From NCBI GenBank assembly GCA_902767915.1, contig CACXJE010000007.1, positions 80,579 through 144,578 on the forward strand: a DNA stretch of 64,000 bases, in the 5' to 3' direction. The DNA comes from Oscillospiraceae bacterium. GTDB taxonomy: Bacteria; Bacillota; Clostridia; Oscillospirales; Oscillospiraceae. This document shows, in pieces, positions 49,061 through 58,533 of this stretch; position 1 is the stretch's first letter, and each line of letters starts with the position of its first letter. The notes beneath the pieces were generated by a model that worked only from the letters and a program-made list of their open reading frames with translations, did not search any database and had not been told where the DNA came from. The position numbers and the translations under genes are program-made.

Positions 49061-51283
49061 ATGAAAATCATTCACATGATCTCAGGCGGAGACGTGGGCG
49101 GCGCGAAAACCCACGTCCACACGCTGCTGGCCGGGCTGTCCAAAACAGAGGAGGTTCTGCTGGTCTGCTTTACAAACGGCCCCTTTGTGGAGGAAGCAAA
49201 GGCCCTGGGCATTCCCACCCTTGTGATTCCGGGCAGCTTGCGAAAGGCTGTCTCCAAGCTGGAGACCATGATCCGGGAGGAGGGCTTTGAGCTGATCCAC
49301 TGCCACGGCTCCAAGGCCAACCTGGTGGGCAGCCTGCTGCGGCCGAAGCTGGGACTCCCCACGGTCACCACCATCCACAGCGACTACCGGAAGGACTATA
49401 TGGGGCGGCCCTTTGCCGCCATGACCTACGGGCAGATCAACCGGCATGCTCTGCGGAAGATGGACTACTGGATCGGCGTCTCCGACATTACGGTGGATAT
49501 GCTCCACGAGCGGGGCTTCGACCCGAACCGCACCTTTGTGATCTTCAACGGCGTCCCCTTTGATCTCCCGGCGCCGAAGCTGGACCGGGAGGCCTATCTG
49601 CGGAGCCTGGGAATCGAACCGGAGCCCGGCATGACCGTCTTCGGCATCGCCGCCCGCATCAATCCCGTGAAGGATATGGCCACCCTGATCCGGGGCTTTG
49701 CGAAAACCGTGCAGGTCTGCCCCAAGGCCCGGCTTATCATTGCCGGTGACGGCGAGCTGCGGCAGCAGATGGAGGCCCTTGCCCGGGAGCTCTGTCCGGC
49801 GGGGACCGTGGTCTTTGCCGGCTGGGTCCAGGACACCCACAGCTTCTACTCCGCCCTGGACGTGAATATGCTGACCTCTCTCTCCGAGGGCTTCCCCTAC
49901 GCTCTGCCCGAGGGCGCCAGCCGGCACTGCGCCACCATCGCCACCCGGGTGGGCGGCGTGCCCAGTCTGGTGGACCATGAGGTCAACGGTCTGCTGTTCC
50001 AGCCCAAGGATGTGGACACCCTGGCGGAATATATGATCCGCCTGGCCAAGGATCACGATCTGATCCGGACCTACGCCGACCGGATCTACGAAAAGACCCG
50101 GGAAAAGTTCTCCGTGGACGCCACGGTGGCCCGGCAGAAGGAGATCTACGCCACGATCCTTCGCCGCTTCGCCCGCCAGAAGAGCCGGAAAAAGGACGGC
50201 ATCATGATCTGCGGTGCCTACGGCAAGGGCAACTCCGGCGACGAAGCCATTCTGGGCTCCATCGTATCCCAGCTTCGTGCGAAGGATCCGGACGTTCCCA
50301 TCTACGTCACCTCCCGCTCTCCCAAGCAGACGGCCCACGACGTCCGGGTGGGCAGCGTATATACCTTCCGCCCCGGGAAGATCCGCAGGCTCCTCAAGAA
50401 GACTGCCCTCTATCTCTCCGGCGGCGGCAGCCTGATCCAGGACGCCACCAGCAGCCGGTCCTTGTGGTATTATCTGAATTCGATCCGCAGCGCCAAGCGG
50501 GCCGGCAACAAGGTGATGATGTTCAGCTGCGGCATCGGCCCGGTCCATTGGAAACACAACCGGAAACGGGCGGCCAAAACCATTCAGAAGTACGTAGACA
50601 CCATCACCCTGCGGGATCAGGCCTCCCTGGATGAGCTGAAGACGATGCAGGTTCAAAACGTCCCCGCCCGGGTCACGGCGGACATGGCCTTTCTGATCGA
50701 GCCCGCCCCGGAGAGCACCGTCAACCGGTTCTGTGCCGAGAACGGCTTGGACAGCAGCTGTCCCTGGCTGATCATCGCACCGCGGCCATGGGAGGGAACA
50801 AAGCAGCATTTGGACGACCTGGCCCAGGCTGCTGTTTATGCCTCGAAAACCTATGGCCTGACGCCGGTGTTCCTGGCCATGGAGCCCGGAAAGGACAACC
50901 AGGTCTGCCGGGAGGTCGCGGAGCTGACCCGGAAGGAAGCGGCCTGCGTTGTGGTTGAGGCGCCGAAGGACGCCGCTCTGGCTGTGGCCCTGATTCAACG
51001 GGCCGCCTGCGTGCTGGGCATGCGGCTGCACTCCCTGATCTTTGCGGCTGCTGCGGGGGTTCCCTTCTGCGGCATCGCCTATGACCCGAAAATCACCGGC
51101 TTTATGGACTACGCGGGCCAGGGAATGTGCTGCGACATCAGCGAAGCCCAGGCTGACACGCTTTGTCACATGATCGACTACATGACCCAAGCCCAATCCC
51201 GGGGAGGCTACGACGACTGCGCGGCGCGGCTTCGCGCCAAGGCCCGGGAAAACACCGAAATTGCTTTTAGCCTGATCTCCTGA
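49061..51283 (+). CDS. csaB: Fused GT4 glycosyltransferase and CsaB-type polysaccharide pyruvyl transferase
   Basis: A 740-residue two-domain enzyme. Residues 1-370 are a GT-B family 4 glycosyltransferase: MKIIHMISGGDVGGAKTHVHTLL, HGSKANLVGSLLRPK, RINPVKDMATLIRGF, AGDGELRQQME and the EX7E motif with Glu276 and Glu284. Residues 380-735 are a CsaB-like pyruvyl transferase: GAYGKGNSGDEAILGSIV, YLSGGGSLIQDATSSRSLWYY, and GMRLHSLIFAAAAGVPF. CsaB transfers pyruvate from PEP to a cell-wall polysaccharide, which in other species retains S-layer-type proteins. The fusion suggests one sugar is added and then pyruvylated. A SPY-box SLH protein is not in the window. Confidence 0.9.
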   Translation: MKIIHMISGGDVGGAKTHVHTLLAGLSKTEEVLLVCFTNGPFVEEAKALGIPTLVIPGSLRKAVSKLETMIREEGFELIHCHGSKANLVGSLLRPKLGLPTVTTIHSDYRKDYMGRPFAAMTYGQINRHALRKMDYWIGVSDITVDMLHERGFDPNRTFVIFNGVPFDLPAPKLDREAYLRSLGIEPEPGMTVFGIAARINPVKDMATLIRGFAKTVQVCPKARLIIAGDGELRQQMEALARELCPAGTVVFAGWVQDTHSFYSALDVNMLTSLSEGFPYALPEGASRHCATIATRVGGVPSLVDHEVNGLLFQPKDVDTLAEYMIRLAKDHDLIRTYADRIYEKTREKFSVDATVARQKEIYATILRRFARQKSRKKDGIMICGAYGKGNSGDEAILGSIVSQLRAKDPDVPIYVTSRSPKQTAHDVRVGSVYTFRPGKIRRLLKKTALYLSGGGSLIQDATSSRSLWYYLNSIRSAKRAGNKVMMFSCGIGPVHWKHNRKRAAKTIQKYVDTITLRDQASLDELKTMQVQNVPARVTADMAFLIEPAPESTVNRFCAENGLDSSCPWLIIAPRPWEGTKQHLDDLAQAAVYASKTYGLTPVFLAMEPGKDNQVCREVAELTRKEAACVVVEAPKDAALAVALIQRAACVLGMRLHSLIFAAAAGVPFCGIAYDPKITGFMDYAGQGMCCDISEAQADTLCHMIDYMTQAQSRGGYDDCAARLRAKARENTEIAFSLIS

Positions 51284-51325
51284 CAGTCATTCGGCAAAAA
51301 AAGAGAAGAAAAGAGAAGAAACACC

Positions 51326-52747
51326 ATGAAAAAAAGAGTCTGCTACACCGCCTCCCGGCGGAACCCTATGGTCTGGCTCTCGGCCTTGACAGTGATCGCG
51401 GCGGCTGCCGGATACATCGCCAATGCCGTCTGCGGCGGCGCTCCCGGTGCCGCAGGGCTGTGGCTGCGGGTCATTTTGCCCGTGCTCGCCTGCCTGTATT
51501 TTACTTACCAGCTTTTGGCCAACGGAAAAGAACGGGTCTTCCGGCTGTCGCTTCCCTTCTGGATGCTGGGCATCAGCCTGTTTTACGCCCTGCTCCGGCT
51601 GGGACTGGCCTGGTACTGGACGGTTCTGCTGGCCCTGGCCCTGGCTGTCCTCTGCGTTTTGATGCACCGCTGCCTCAACGGCACCTTCGGGGCCGATTGG
51701 ATGGTGATCGTGATCGCCGGTCTGTGCATGGCTGCCATCGTCTGGTTCCACAACCCCGCCCTCCACGCCCGCTTCACCTGGACCGGCTGGCTGGTGTTCA
51801 TGCCGGATCTGATCTTCCTGTGCGGGTACATCCTGCTCTGCTTCGGCCTGTCCCACTTCCGGGACAACCGGTATCACCCCACCTGGGGCGACCGGTTTGA
51901 CGGCCGCCGGGTCCGCTCTCTGAGTCCGATTTCAGTGGTGGGCTCCTACGTGATGCCCGAACGGAACCAGGCCAACGTCTTTTTCCAGGACACCCTGGAG
52001 ATCACCCGTCTGGAACGGTACATTCGGAAAAAGCGGGAATCCGGGATGGAGGACTTCGGCATGACCGAGGTACTGCTGGCCGCCTACGTGCGGACGGTCT
52101 CCAAGTTCCCGGGGCTGAACCGATTCCTCTCCGGCCAGAAGATCTTCAACCGGGACGAGGACATTCAGTTCTGCATGACCGTCAAGAAGGAAATGACCCA
52201 GGAAGCCCCCGACACCGTGATCAAGATCCATCTGAGGCCCGGTGACGGCGTTCCGGAGGTCTACAAGAAGTTCCATGAAGCTGTGGCGGAGGTCCGCAAA
52301 TCCACGGAGCTGGATTCCAGTCTGGACGGGGTCGCTGCTCTCATCGGGAAGATTCCCGGCGTCGTTCTCAAATTCGTCATATGGCTGCTGAAGCTGCTGG
52401 ACTATTTCGGCCTGCTGCCCCGGTTTTTGCTGGAGGTGAGCCCCTTCCACGGCTCCATCTTCTTCACCTCCATGGGCTCGCTGGGCATTCCCCCGGTCTA
52501 CCACCATCTGTACAACTTCGGCAACCTGCCGATCTTCCTGGCCTTTGGCAAGAAGTACCGCAAAACCGAGCTGGACGAGGCCGGTCAGCCCATCCAGAAA
52601 CGGTACATGGACTATGCCTTCAACGTGGACGAGCGGACCGTGGACGGCTTCTACTACGCCACCACCATCAAATACTTCCACAAGCTCCTGCTCCATCCCG
52701 AGCGTCTTGACGATCCGGAAATGGAGATCAACCGGGATATCCCGTAA
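51326..52747 (+). CDS. Membrane-anchored E2/CAT-fold acyltransferase-like protein, catalytic His replaced
   Basis: A 473-residue protein. Five hydrophobic segments occupy residues 15-35, 46-65, 76-112, 125-142 and 153-175. The soluble remainder (about 195-465) resembles the catalytic core of 2-oxo acid dehydrogenase E2 and chloramphenicol acetyltransferase: FGMTEVLLAAYVRTVSKFPGLNRF, SIFFTSMGSLGIPPVYHHLYNFGNLPIFLAFG and VDERTVDGFYYATTIKYFHKLLLHPERL. The usual HxxxD reads E436-R-T-V-D440, so the general base is glutamate. The gene follows the GT4-CsaB fusion by 42 bases. An envelope acyl-transfer or binding role is an inference. Confidence 0.72.
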   Translation: MKKRVCYTASRRNPMVWLSALTVIAAAAGYIANAVCGGAPGAAGLWLRVILPVLACLYFTYQLLANGKERVFRLSLPFWMLGISLFYALLRLGLAWYWTVLLALALAVLCVLMHRCLNGTFGADWMVIVIAGLCMAAIVWFHNPALHARFTWTGWLVFMPDLIFLCGYILLCFGLSHFRDNRYHPTWGDRFDGRRVRSLSPISVVGSYVMPERNQANVFFQDTLEITRLERYIRKKRESGMEDFGMTEVLLAAYVRTVSKFPGLNRFLSGQKIFNRDEDIQFCMTVKKEMTQEAPDTVIKIHLRPGDGVPEVYKKFHEAVAEVRKSTELDSSLDGVAALIGKIPGVVLKFVIWLLKLLDYFGLLPRFLLEVSPFHGSIFFTSMGSLGIPPVYHHLYNFGNLPIFLAFGKKYRKTELDEAGQPIQKRYMDYAFNVDERTVDGFYYATTIKYFHKLLLHPERLDDPEMEINRDIP

Positions 52748-52916
52748 GGATCCGGCATCAGGCAATCGGTGTAAGCCAAGAATCAATGTTCGGGATTCGA
52801 GAGTTCCTGCTGAATTCTCGGGGAAGCGGCTATCGTGTGCGCAAGGAAATTACGCCGAAGGTTCCTCCGCAGCGGCGCTTATTCAACGTCCGCTGTTCCA
52901 TCGTTACATCACATAC

Positions 52917-52969
52917 GCAAAGAAACGAGGTAAAAGGATCAATCAATCCCTTTTACCTCGTTTCTTTGC
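52917..52969. terminator. Bidirectional terminator between convergent genes
   Basis: GCAAAGAAACGAGGTAAAAG and its complement around GATCAATCAATC. The remaining gap 52748-52916 shows no gene. Confidence 0.88.
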
Positions 52970-53012
52970 CTCGTGTTGCGGCGGGAGGTCACTGTTAGCC
53001 CGTTCCCTGAGC

Positions 53013-54638
53013 CTACGGGATCTCCACCTCGAAGGTCTGCTCCAGATTTCCAAACTCGTCGATGTAGCATACTACAGCGACCATCTTTTTACCTTCTTTG
53101 CGGATCTCAGTGAGTCTCAGAAGACCGTTGTCGTTCCGATACTCCAGCTTTCCCTCACTTTCTCGCACCACCCTGGCAAGGCAGAATTCCAGCAGTTCAT
53201 CGCTGTCAGAATAGCCCTCCATCATATTATGGATCGCCTTGAGGTTTTCCTCATAATCCATTGATGTATGGAACCATCCGTCCTCAAGCTCCTTTGCATT
53301 AATGAATCTTGTGCCGGAACCTGCCATCATCATAAACTCCAGCGGCGTTTCCAGCAGAAAGCTGTGGATGTAAATTACGTTATAGCTTGCGTAGAAGGCG
53401 TCTGTATCGTCAAACAAATCCTCGGCCAGGGACGGCAGAACGGTCTGGGTGCAGCGTTGGACGTATTCCGTATTCTTCGCATCCTCCCGATCAAAAAAGC
53501 GGGGATAATAGTCGATCATGTCCTGCCAGGAGACAGCAAAAAACTGATACATAGACGGCGGAACACCCACATCCCAGGTGGAATCAAACATGTAATACTG
53601 TCCGTCCAGCGCCGCCATATTCCAGATATGACTGCCAACGTCCAGCTGGCCCTTGACGCCGACACTGCCGCTGACCGTGATGCAGTCCAGCCCAGCCAGA
53701 TTGAACAGATAATACAGGCTCTCCGTAAAGCCGGAGCAGACGGTCTCATGGTTGATCAACGTATCATAGAGCAGGACCCAGTCTGTCTTATAATACATGC
53801 CCGCCCGCTCGTCATCATCAAAGTATTCCACGTTTTCGGTAAGCCAACTGTAGAGATACATCGCTTTCTGGTAATCCGTGTAGTCCTTTGGCATCCCGTC
53901 CACCAGGTCACGGGCTGCATCCAGGCCCTGTTGACAGCGGTCCCAGGTCTTTTTCAGTGAGGAAAATGTGTACGCCACCTGCAGATAATTCAGTGTTCCT
54001 CCGTCCTCCAGGTCGAAGGATTTCACGTTCAAAGCGGTGGGCCAATAGCCGTTGATCGGGAAAAGCCCGGGCATCCGGTCGATGTCTACGCCGTTGAGCT
54101 CGGTGGAAGGGAAGCAGAATTTGGGGCAGCCGTTATTGAGTGCATAAGTGATTGCGGCTTCGAAGACCTCCATGTCTCCCGGCAGCTCCTCGTCAAAAAA
54201 ATGCGTCCGGGAAATGGGCGGCGCGGTCTCCACGTAGGTCATCAGCTCCTCAATGGGCAGAATCTCCGCATAAGGCTTCCCGTCCTCATCCAGCCGGTAG
54301 AAAGCAACGGCGTCATCTGTCAGGTACTCCTTCGGCGCATCCGGCCAGCGGAAGGCTGTTTTCAAAGAGATCGGATGCCGATCCTCCTCCGGCGCCTCCA
54401 CAGGTTCCGACGTATCCGAGGGCTTCTCTGTTTCCCCAGGTTCCGGCGCGGTCTCGCTTTCCGTCAGCGTCTCAGCTTCCAGGGCACCGGTTGTCTCCGG
54501 GTCAGAGGATGTCGACGAAAGCGGGACCTCGGACCGAGTCTCATCGGCCCCGGAGTATCGGCTTCCTGCCACGCTGCAGCCTGATAACAGCAGCAGCGCA
54601 AGCAGGACGCAGCACCATCTACGAATGATTGATTTCAT
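53013..54638 (-). CDS. Transglutaminase-like lipoprotein
   Basis: A 541-residue exported protein. The signal ends LLLLSGC (lipobox, Cys21), followed by a Ser/Thr/Glu/Pro linker to about residue 90. The transglutaminase/cysteine-protease triad is Cys301 (HETVCSGFTESLYYLF), His337 (GSHIWNMAALDGQYYMFDSTWD) and Asp352. Such domains act as peptidases or peptidoglycan/protein cross-linking enzymes outside the cell. TGGAGGAATT sets the ATG at 54638. Transcribed alone; substrate unknown. Confidence 0.87.
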   Translation of the reverse strand: MKSIIRRWCCVLLALLLLSGCSVAGSRYSGADETRSEVPLSSTSSDPETTGALEAETLTESETAPEPGETEKPSDTSEPVEAPEEDRHPISLKTAFRWPDAPKEYLTDDAVAFYRLDEDGKPYAEILPIEELMTYVETAPPISRTHFFDEELPGDMEVFEAAITYALNNGCPKFCFPSTELNGVDIDRMPGLFPINGYWPTALNVKSFDLEDGGTLNYLQVAYTFSSLKKTWDRCQQGLDAARDLVDGMPKDYTDYQKAMYLYSWLTENVEYFDDDERAGMYYKTDWVLLYDTLINHETVCSGFTESLYYLFNLAGLDCITVSGSVGVKGQLDVGSHIWNMAALDGQYYMFDSTWDVGVPPSMYQFFAVSWQDMIDYYPRFFDREDAKNTEYVQRCTQTVLPSLAEDLFDDTDAFYASYNVIYIHSFLLETPLEFMMMAGSGTRFINAKELEDGWFHTSMDYEENLKAIHNMMEGYSDSDELLEFCLARVVRESEGKLEYRNDNGLLRLTEIRKEGKKMVAVVCYIDEFGNLEQTFEVEIP

Positions 54639-54931
54639 AAGAATTCCTCCATTTCTCAACCTCTCAACGATTCTCTACATATTATAAGAGTCTACAATCC
54701 AGAAAAATGTGACAGAGAATCCCAAAAAAACTCCTCTGTTTTTTCCGATGGCTGTTCTGATACACGCAGAAAGATTGTTTTGTTGAAAAAACGGGAACCA
54801 ATCAACTTTCCGTATAATTGAGCTGCGCCCCTCGCCCCGAAGAGGCCGCTGATCCCGGCTGCCTGGGGCGAGGGGCAGGTATGGACGCAGCGGTCTATCC
54901 AAGAGGGACAGCGGCCCGCTACGGGCCACCT

Positions 54932-56002
54932 TCAATTTTCATCTGATAATTCACCGCCGCCCAGGACTACGTCGCCCAGATAGGCTACGGCGGATTGGCC
55001 GGGGGTGATGGCCCGCTGGGGTTCGTCGAACAGGATCTCGGCGCCCCCCTCCGGGGTGGGCCGAAGCAGGGCCGGCTGCTCCGGGTGGCGGTAACGGATC
55101 TTCACGCCGCAGCGGATCGGCGCCTCCGGCGCCCGGCCGGAGATCCAATGGAAGGCCGGCACAAAGGCCCGCTTGGAGAACAGGGCCTCCTTCGGCCCCA
55201 GGGTCACGGTGTTTTCCGCCGGGTCGATGCGGACCACGTAATAGGGCCGGTCGAAGGACAGGCCCAGGCCCCGGCGCTGGCCCACCGTATAGTGGATCAC
55301 GCCCCGATGGGTTCCGAGGGTATTGCCCGCCAGGTCCACAAAGCGGCCGGGTGTCGGCGTCCGGCCCGTCAGCGACTCGATCACCCGGGCGTAGTCCCCG
55401 TCCGGGACAAAGCAGATGTCCTGACTGTCCGGCTTTTCGGCATTCACAAAGCCGTGCTCCGCCGCCAGGGCCCGGGTCTCGGCCTTGGTCATGGCCCCCA
55501 GGGGGAACCGGGTGTGGGCCAGCTGGGTTTGGGTCAGGGTATAGAGCACATAGCTCTGATCCTTGTCGGGATCCAGGGCCTTTTTCAGCACCCAGCCCTC
55601 CGGCGTCTGCTCGATGCGGGCGTAGTGACCCGTCACCACGCAGTCGCAGCCCAACTCCCGGGCCCGCTGATGCAGCTTGCCGAATTTCAGATAGTTATTG
55701 CAGTCGATGCAGGGATTCGGCGTGCGGCCGCTCAGATAGCTGGCTGTGAACTTATCCATGACCTTGGCCCGAAACTCGTCTGTAAAATTAAAGGTATGGT
55801 GCGGAATCCCCATTCGCCTGGCCACCGCCTTGGCGTCCTCCACGTCGTCCAGGGAACAGCAGCTCCGGTCCGGCGCAACACAGGCATCCTCGTTTCGGTA
55901 CAGCCGCATGGTGCAGCCCAGGCAATCCCAGCCCTCCTGCTGCATCAAAAGAGCTGCAACGGCGGAATCCACGCCGCCGCTCATGGCAATCAGCGCTTTC
56001 AT
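54932..56002 (-). CDS. mnmA: tRNA-specific 2-thiouridylase MnmA
   Basis: MnmA thiolates U34 of tRNA Lys, Glu and Gln using ATP and a persulfide sulfur donor. The 356-residue protein opens MKALIAMSGGVDSAVAALLM (PP-loop SGGVDS), with catalytic Cys98 in RTPNPCIDCN and the second Cys in DSQDICFVPDGDY. GQRRGLGLSFDRPYYVV and the C-terminal beta barrel follow. It lies 12 bases downstream of the DUF2207 gene. The 293-bp gap beyond its stop and the next gene holds a GCCCCTCGCCCC/GGGGCGAGGGGC hairpin (54827-54876) but no gene. Confidence 0.96.
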   Translation of the reverse strand: MKALIAMSGGVDSAVAALLMQQEGWDCLGCTMRLYRNEDACVAPDRSCCSLDDVEDAKAVARRMGIPHHTFNFTDEFRAKVMDKFTASYLSGRTPNPCIDCNNYLKFGKLHQRARELGCDCVVTGHYARIEQTPEGWVLKKALDPDKDQSYVLYTLTQTQLAHTRFPLGAMTKAETRALAAEHGFVNAEKPDSQDICFVPDGDYARVIESLTGRTPTPGRFVDLAGNTLGTHRGVIHYTVGQRRGLGLSFDRPYYVVRIDPAENTVTLGPKEALFSKRAFVPAFHWISGRAPEAPIRCGVKIRYRHPEQPALLRPTPEGGAEILFDEPQRAITPGQSAVAYLGDVVLGGGELSDEN

Positions 56003-56014
56003 GCTGTGTCCTCC

Positions 56015-57715
56015 TTATCTCAGGCGACGGCGGGGCCGGTACAGCAGCGGCACCCGCTCCCCCCGCAGGCCGGCCAGCAGCCGGACAAACCGGGCGTAAA
56101 AGCCCCGGGCAGTCTTGGTGGGCTTGCCCTCCCAATCCAGCCAATCGCAGGGCTCCAGCTGCAGCCGGTCAAAGCTTCCGGAGAAGATTCTGCCCACCTG
56201 CAGGGCCTCCGCATAGGGCAGGGTGCGATAGAAAAACTGGGGATCCGAGGCCACATTGGCCTTGGCGGTGGAATCCGGCATGGTCAGCAGATAGCGGCGA
56301 TAGCCCAAAAGCTCTGAGGCCATGGCCTTGCCCACCTTGGAGCGGCGGCCGCCGCAGCGGAGGGCCATGCCCACCAGGATCTGCAGCAGGATGCACAGCA
56401 GCATCAAAAAGCCCTGGCCGCCCTTGCCGCCGGCCACCAGCAGGAAGATCGCCCCGGCCAGCGCCAGCGCCGCGGTGCGGATCGGATGCCGCCGCAGCAG
56501 ACAGCCGCCGATCCACTGCAGCAGCCAGCAAGCGCCGCCCCCCGCAAGGGTCAGCGGGATGATCACATACCAGCGCCAGCTTCTGGGCGCCACGCAGGCA
56601 TCGAAGCAGGCCAGGCAAATTGCCAGTCCTGCAGCCACGGCCAGCAGCCGCAGCACCGTCGGGTTGCCTCTGGCCCGGAAGAGCCGCCCGTTCCAGTAGC
56701 GTTTTGTCTTCTCCGCCGCCAGGGATCTGGCCCGGAGATATTCCCCGCTGCTGACGCTGCAGGTGTCGCTCCGGCCGAAAAGGCTCCGGAACACCACCAC
56801 CTCAAAATCCTTCCGTTCGTTGCTCATTTCGATCTGTCGCTTCAGCAGGATCTTTCCGTTCTTCCTCCGATGGATGGTCAGATAGCCCAGGGCAGCCCAC
56901 TGAACCACCATCAGATCCAGATCCGCTTTCCGGCCTGTCAGCACAAAGGGAACCGCGCCGGCGTTACCGCCCTCCGGAGGCATGGCCTGCCGTTTGGGCA
57001 GAATGGGCCTGCTGCGCAGGAAAATCACCCAATAGGCCCCCGTGAGCACCGCCAGGATCAGAAACACCAGCCGGTCCGCGGCCACGGTCTTGCCTGCCAG
57101 AAACCGCAGGTCAAAATAGTCCTCGGGCAGCTTCAGCGACAGGCTGAGGGTCTCGTGGTCCAGCAGGCTTTGGCTCGGGATCAGCGCCGCGGAGATGGTC
57201 CCCTCGTTGATCTGAATATCCATATAATTGTCGATCAGGTCCTGATAATAGCCGGACAGGATCGTCGGCATCTCTTCAAAGGGCTTCGGCAGATGGATCT
57301 CCGCCCGATAATTGCTGATGGCACAGTTCCAATCGGGATAGAGCAGGGTCACCCGGAACAGCTGCTCGCCGTCGGCAGGCGTGACCGTCTCGGCAAGGCT
57401 GTAGGAAACCCACAGCTCTGTGGAGCCCGCTCGCAGGTCCGTGAACCGGACCGTCGTATATTTTCCGCCCTCGGTGACCGAATACCGGCCGCCCTCGGCT
57501 GTCACATGCTCGGCCTTGGGGGAGACCGGAACGGAGAAGGAATCCGTATCGGCGGACAGCTCCACCCGAAAATGCAGAACCACCTGGCAGCTTCCGTCTT
57601 CCGCAACCGTGCATACGGTGTCCATTGTGCTGACGGAGGTCTCTTCCGCCCAGACAGTCCCGGCCCCGACAAGCAGCAACAGCAGCGTCGCCAGCGTCAG
57701 CAGCAGCTTTCGCAT
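56015..57715 (-). CDS. DUF2207 membrane protein
   Basis: A 566-residue protein: signal peptide (MRKLLLTLATLLLLLVGAGTVWAEE), an extracytoplasmic beta-rich domain (25-205, DUF2207 N-terminal part), a helix at 212-235, a cytosolic segment with LDLMVVQWAALGYLTIHRRKNGKILLKRQIEMSNERKDFEVVVFRSLFG, then paired helices at 352-375 and 380-450, and a basic C-terminus (RLLAGLRGERVPLLYRPRRRLR). The middle motif is the family signature. Function unknown. Probably co-transcribed with mnmA. Confidence 0.85.
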   Translation of the reverse strand: MRKLLLTLATLLLLLVGAGTVWAEETSVSTMDTVCTVAEDGSCQVVLHFRVELSADTDSFSVPVSPKAEHVTAEGGRYSVTEGGKYTTVRFTDLRAGSTELWVSYSLAETVTPADGEQLFRVTLLYPDWNCAISNYRAEIHLPKPFEEMPTILSGYYQDLIDNYMDIQINEGTISAALIPSQSLLDHETLSLSLKLPEDYFDLRFLAGKTVAADRLVFLILAVLTGAYWVIFLRSRPILPKRQAMPPEGGNAGAVPFVLTGRKADLDLMVVQWAALGYLTIHRRKNGKILLKRQIEMSNERKDFEVVVFRSLFGRSDTCSVSSGEYLRARSLAAEKTKRYWNGRLFRARGNPTVLRLLAVAAGLAICLACFDACVAPRSWRWYVIIPLTLAGGGACWLLQWIGGCLLRRHPIRTAALALAGAIFLLVAGGKGGQGFLMLLCILLQILVGMALRCGGRRSKVGKAMASELLGYRRYLLTMPDSTAKANVASDPQFFYRTLPYAEALQVGRIFSGSFDRLQLEPCDWLDWEGKPTKTARGFYARFVRLLAGLRGERVPLLYRPRRRLR

Positions 57716-57831
57716 CCAATCTCTCCTTTCCGATCATTTGTTTTTTTATCTTACCACAAAGCCCGACAAAATGCAATCCGTCCCGGCGATTTTCCGGCGG
57801 GCATCCCGGCCCGAAAATCTTCCATTTTTTA

Positions 57832-57860
57832 TTTACTTTTTTCCCGGGGTGTAGTATAAT
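57832..57860 (+). promoter_or_regulatory. Promoter for the DUF308 gene
   Basis: TTTACT (57832-57837), 17 bp, TATAAT (57855-57860); GAAGGAGG at 57908 before the ATG at 57923. Confidence 0.75.
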
Positions 57861-57922
57861 ATATATTAGCCCTTTGGTTGCCCCGAGGGGATACCGGGGC
57901 GCGAAGCGAAGGAGGTCATTCT

Positions 57923-58468
57923 ATGAGACAGACGAAAATGCTCCATATTTTTGAAATGCTGCTGATTTGCGGCCTGGGTCTCACGCTGATCCTGTATCCG
58001 GGGAAATCCTGGAATACCGCCATGTTTATTTTGGGCATTGCTCTGGCGATCTGCGGCGTAGTTGCGGTGGGGTACTACTACTTTGTGCTCCGGAACAAGC
58101 CCGACGCCCGGCAGAACGGCATTCTGGTCTGCGTGGCCGGCGGCGTTGCCATCATCCTCGGCCTGATTGTGATGATCGCGCCCAACGTTTTCAAAAAGCT
58201 GTTCCAGTCAATTGCCGGCATTCTGGTCGCCTTCAGCGGCATCCTGAATCTGGTCAAGGCCATGGATGTCAAAAAGGCCGAGGCAAACGCCAACGAGCGG
58301 TTCAACGAATGGCCGATCCTGCTGGGTCTGTCTCTCGTCACCATCGCCCTGGGCGTGCTGATCTTTATCAACCCCTTCCGGCGGGAATCCACCCTGGTGG
58401 TTCTGGTGGGCGGCGTATTGATCTACAACGGCGTGCTCGGCATTGTCACCGCCATTCAGGATAAATAA
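57923..58468 (+). CDS. DUF308 (HdeD-like) membrane protein
   Basis: A 181-residue protein with six hydrophobic segments in pairs (near 9-30, 34-54, 68-88, 92-112, 130-150, 155-175), as in DUF308/HdeD. LYPGKSWNTAMFILGIALAICGVVAV and INPFRRESTLVVLVGGVLIYNGVLGIVTAI are typical. The E. coli relative is linked to acid resistance; nothing further can be inferred. Monocistronic between promoter 57832 and terminator 58480. Confidence 0.83.
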   Translation: MRQTKMLHIFEMLLICGLGLTLILYPGKSWNTAMFILGIALAICGVVAVGYYYFVLRNKPDARQNGILVCVAGGVAIILGLIVMIAPNVFKKLFQSIAGILVAFSGILNLVKAMDVKKAEANANERFNEWPILLGLSLVTIALGVLIFINPFRRESTLVVLVGGVLIYNGVLGIVTAIQDK

Positions 58469-58479
58469 GATTCTAATTC

Positions 58480-58521
58480 AAAGGAAGCCCCTGCGTCGCT
58501 GCAGACGCAGGGGCTTCCTTT
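58480..58521. terminator. Bidirectional terminator between DUF308 and the radical SAM maturase
   Basis: AAAGGAAGCCCCTGCGTC and its complement around GCTGCA, serving both converging genes. Confidence 0.9.
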
Positions 58522-58533
58522 GGTTTTAGCGCA

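Noticed and set aside
49082-51196. 704-codon open frame antisense to the GT4-CsaB gene, and similar long ones at 3052-4899 and 41742-43430
   Set aside because: Same codon-bias artefact; translations show no family resemblance and the sense strands carry definite motifs.
52786-52998. 70-codon plus-strand frame between the acyltransferase-like and transglutaminase genes
   Set aside because: It runs through the bidirectional terminator at 52917-52969 and has no ribosome site or family resemblance.
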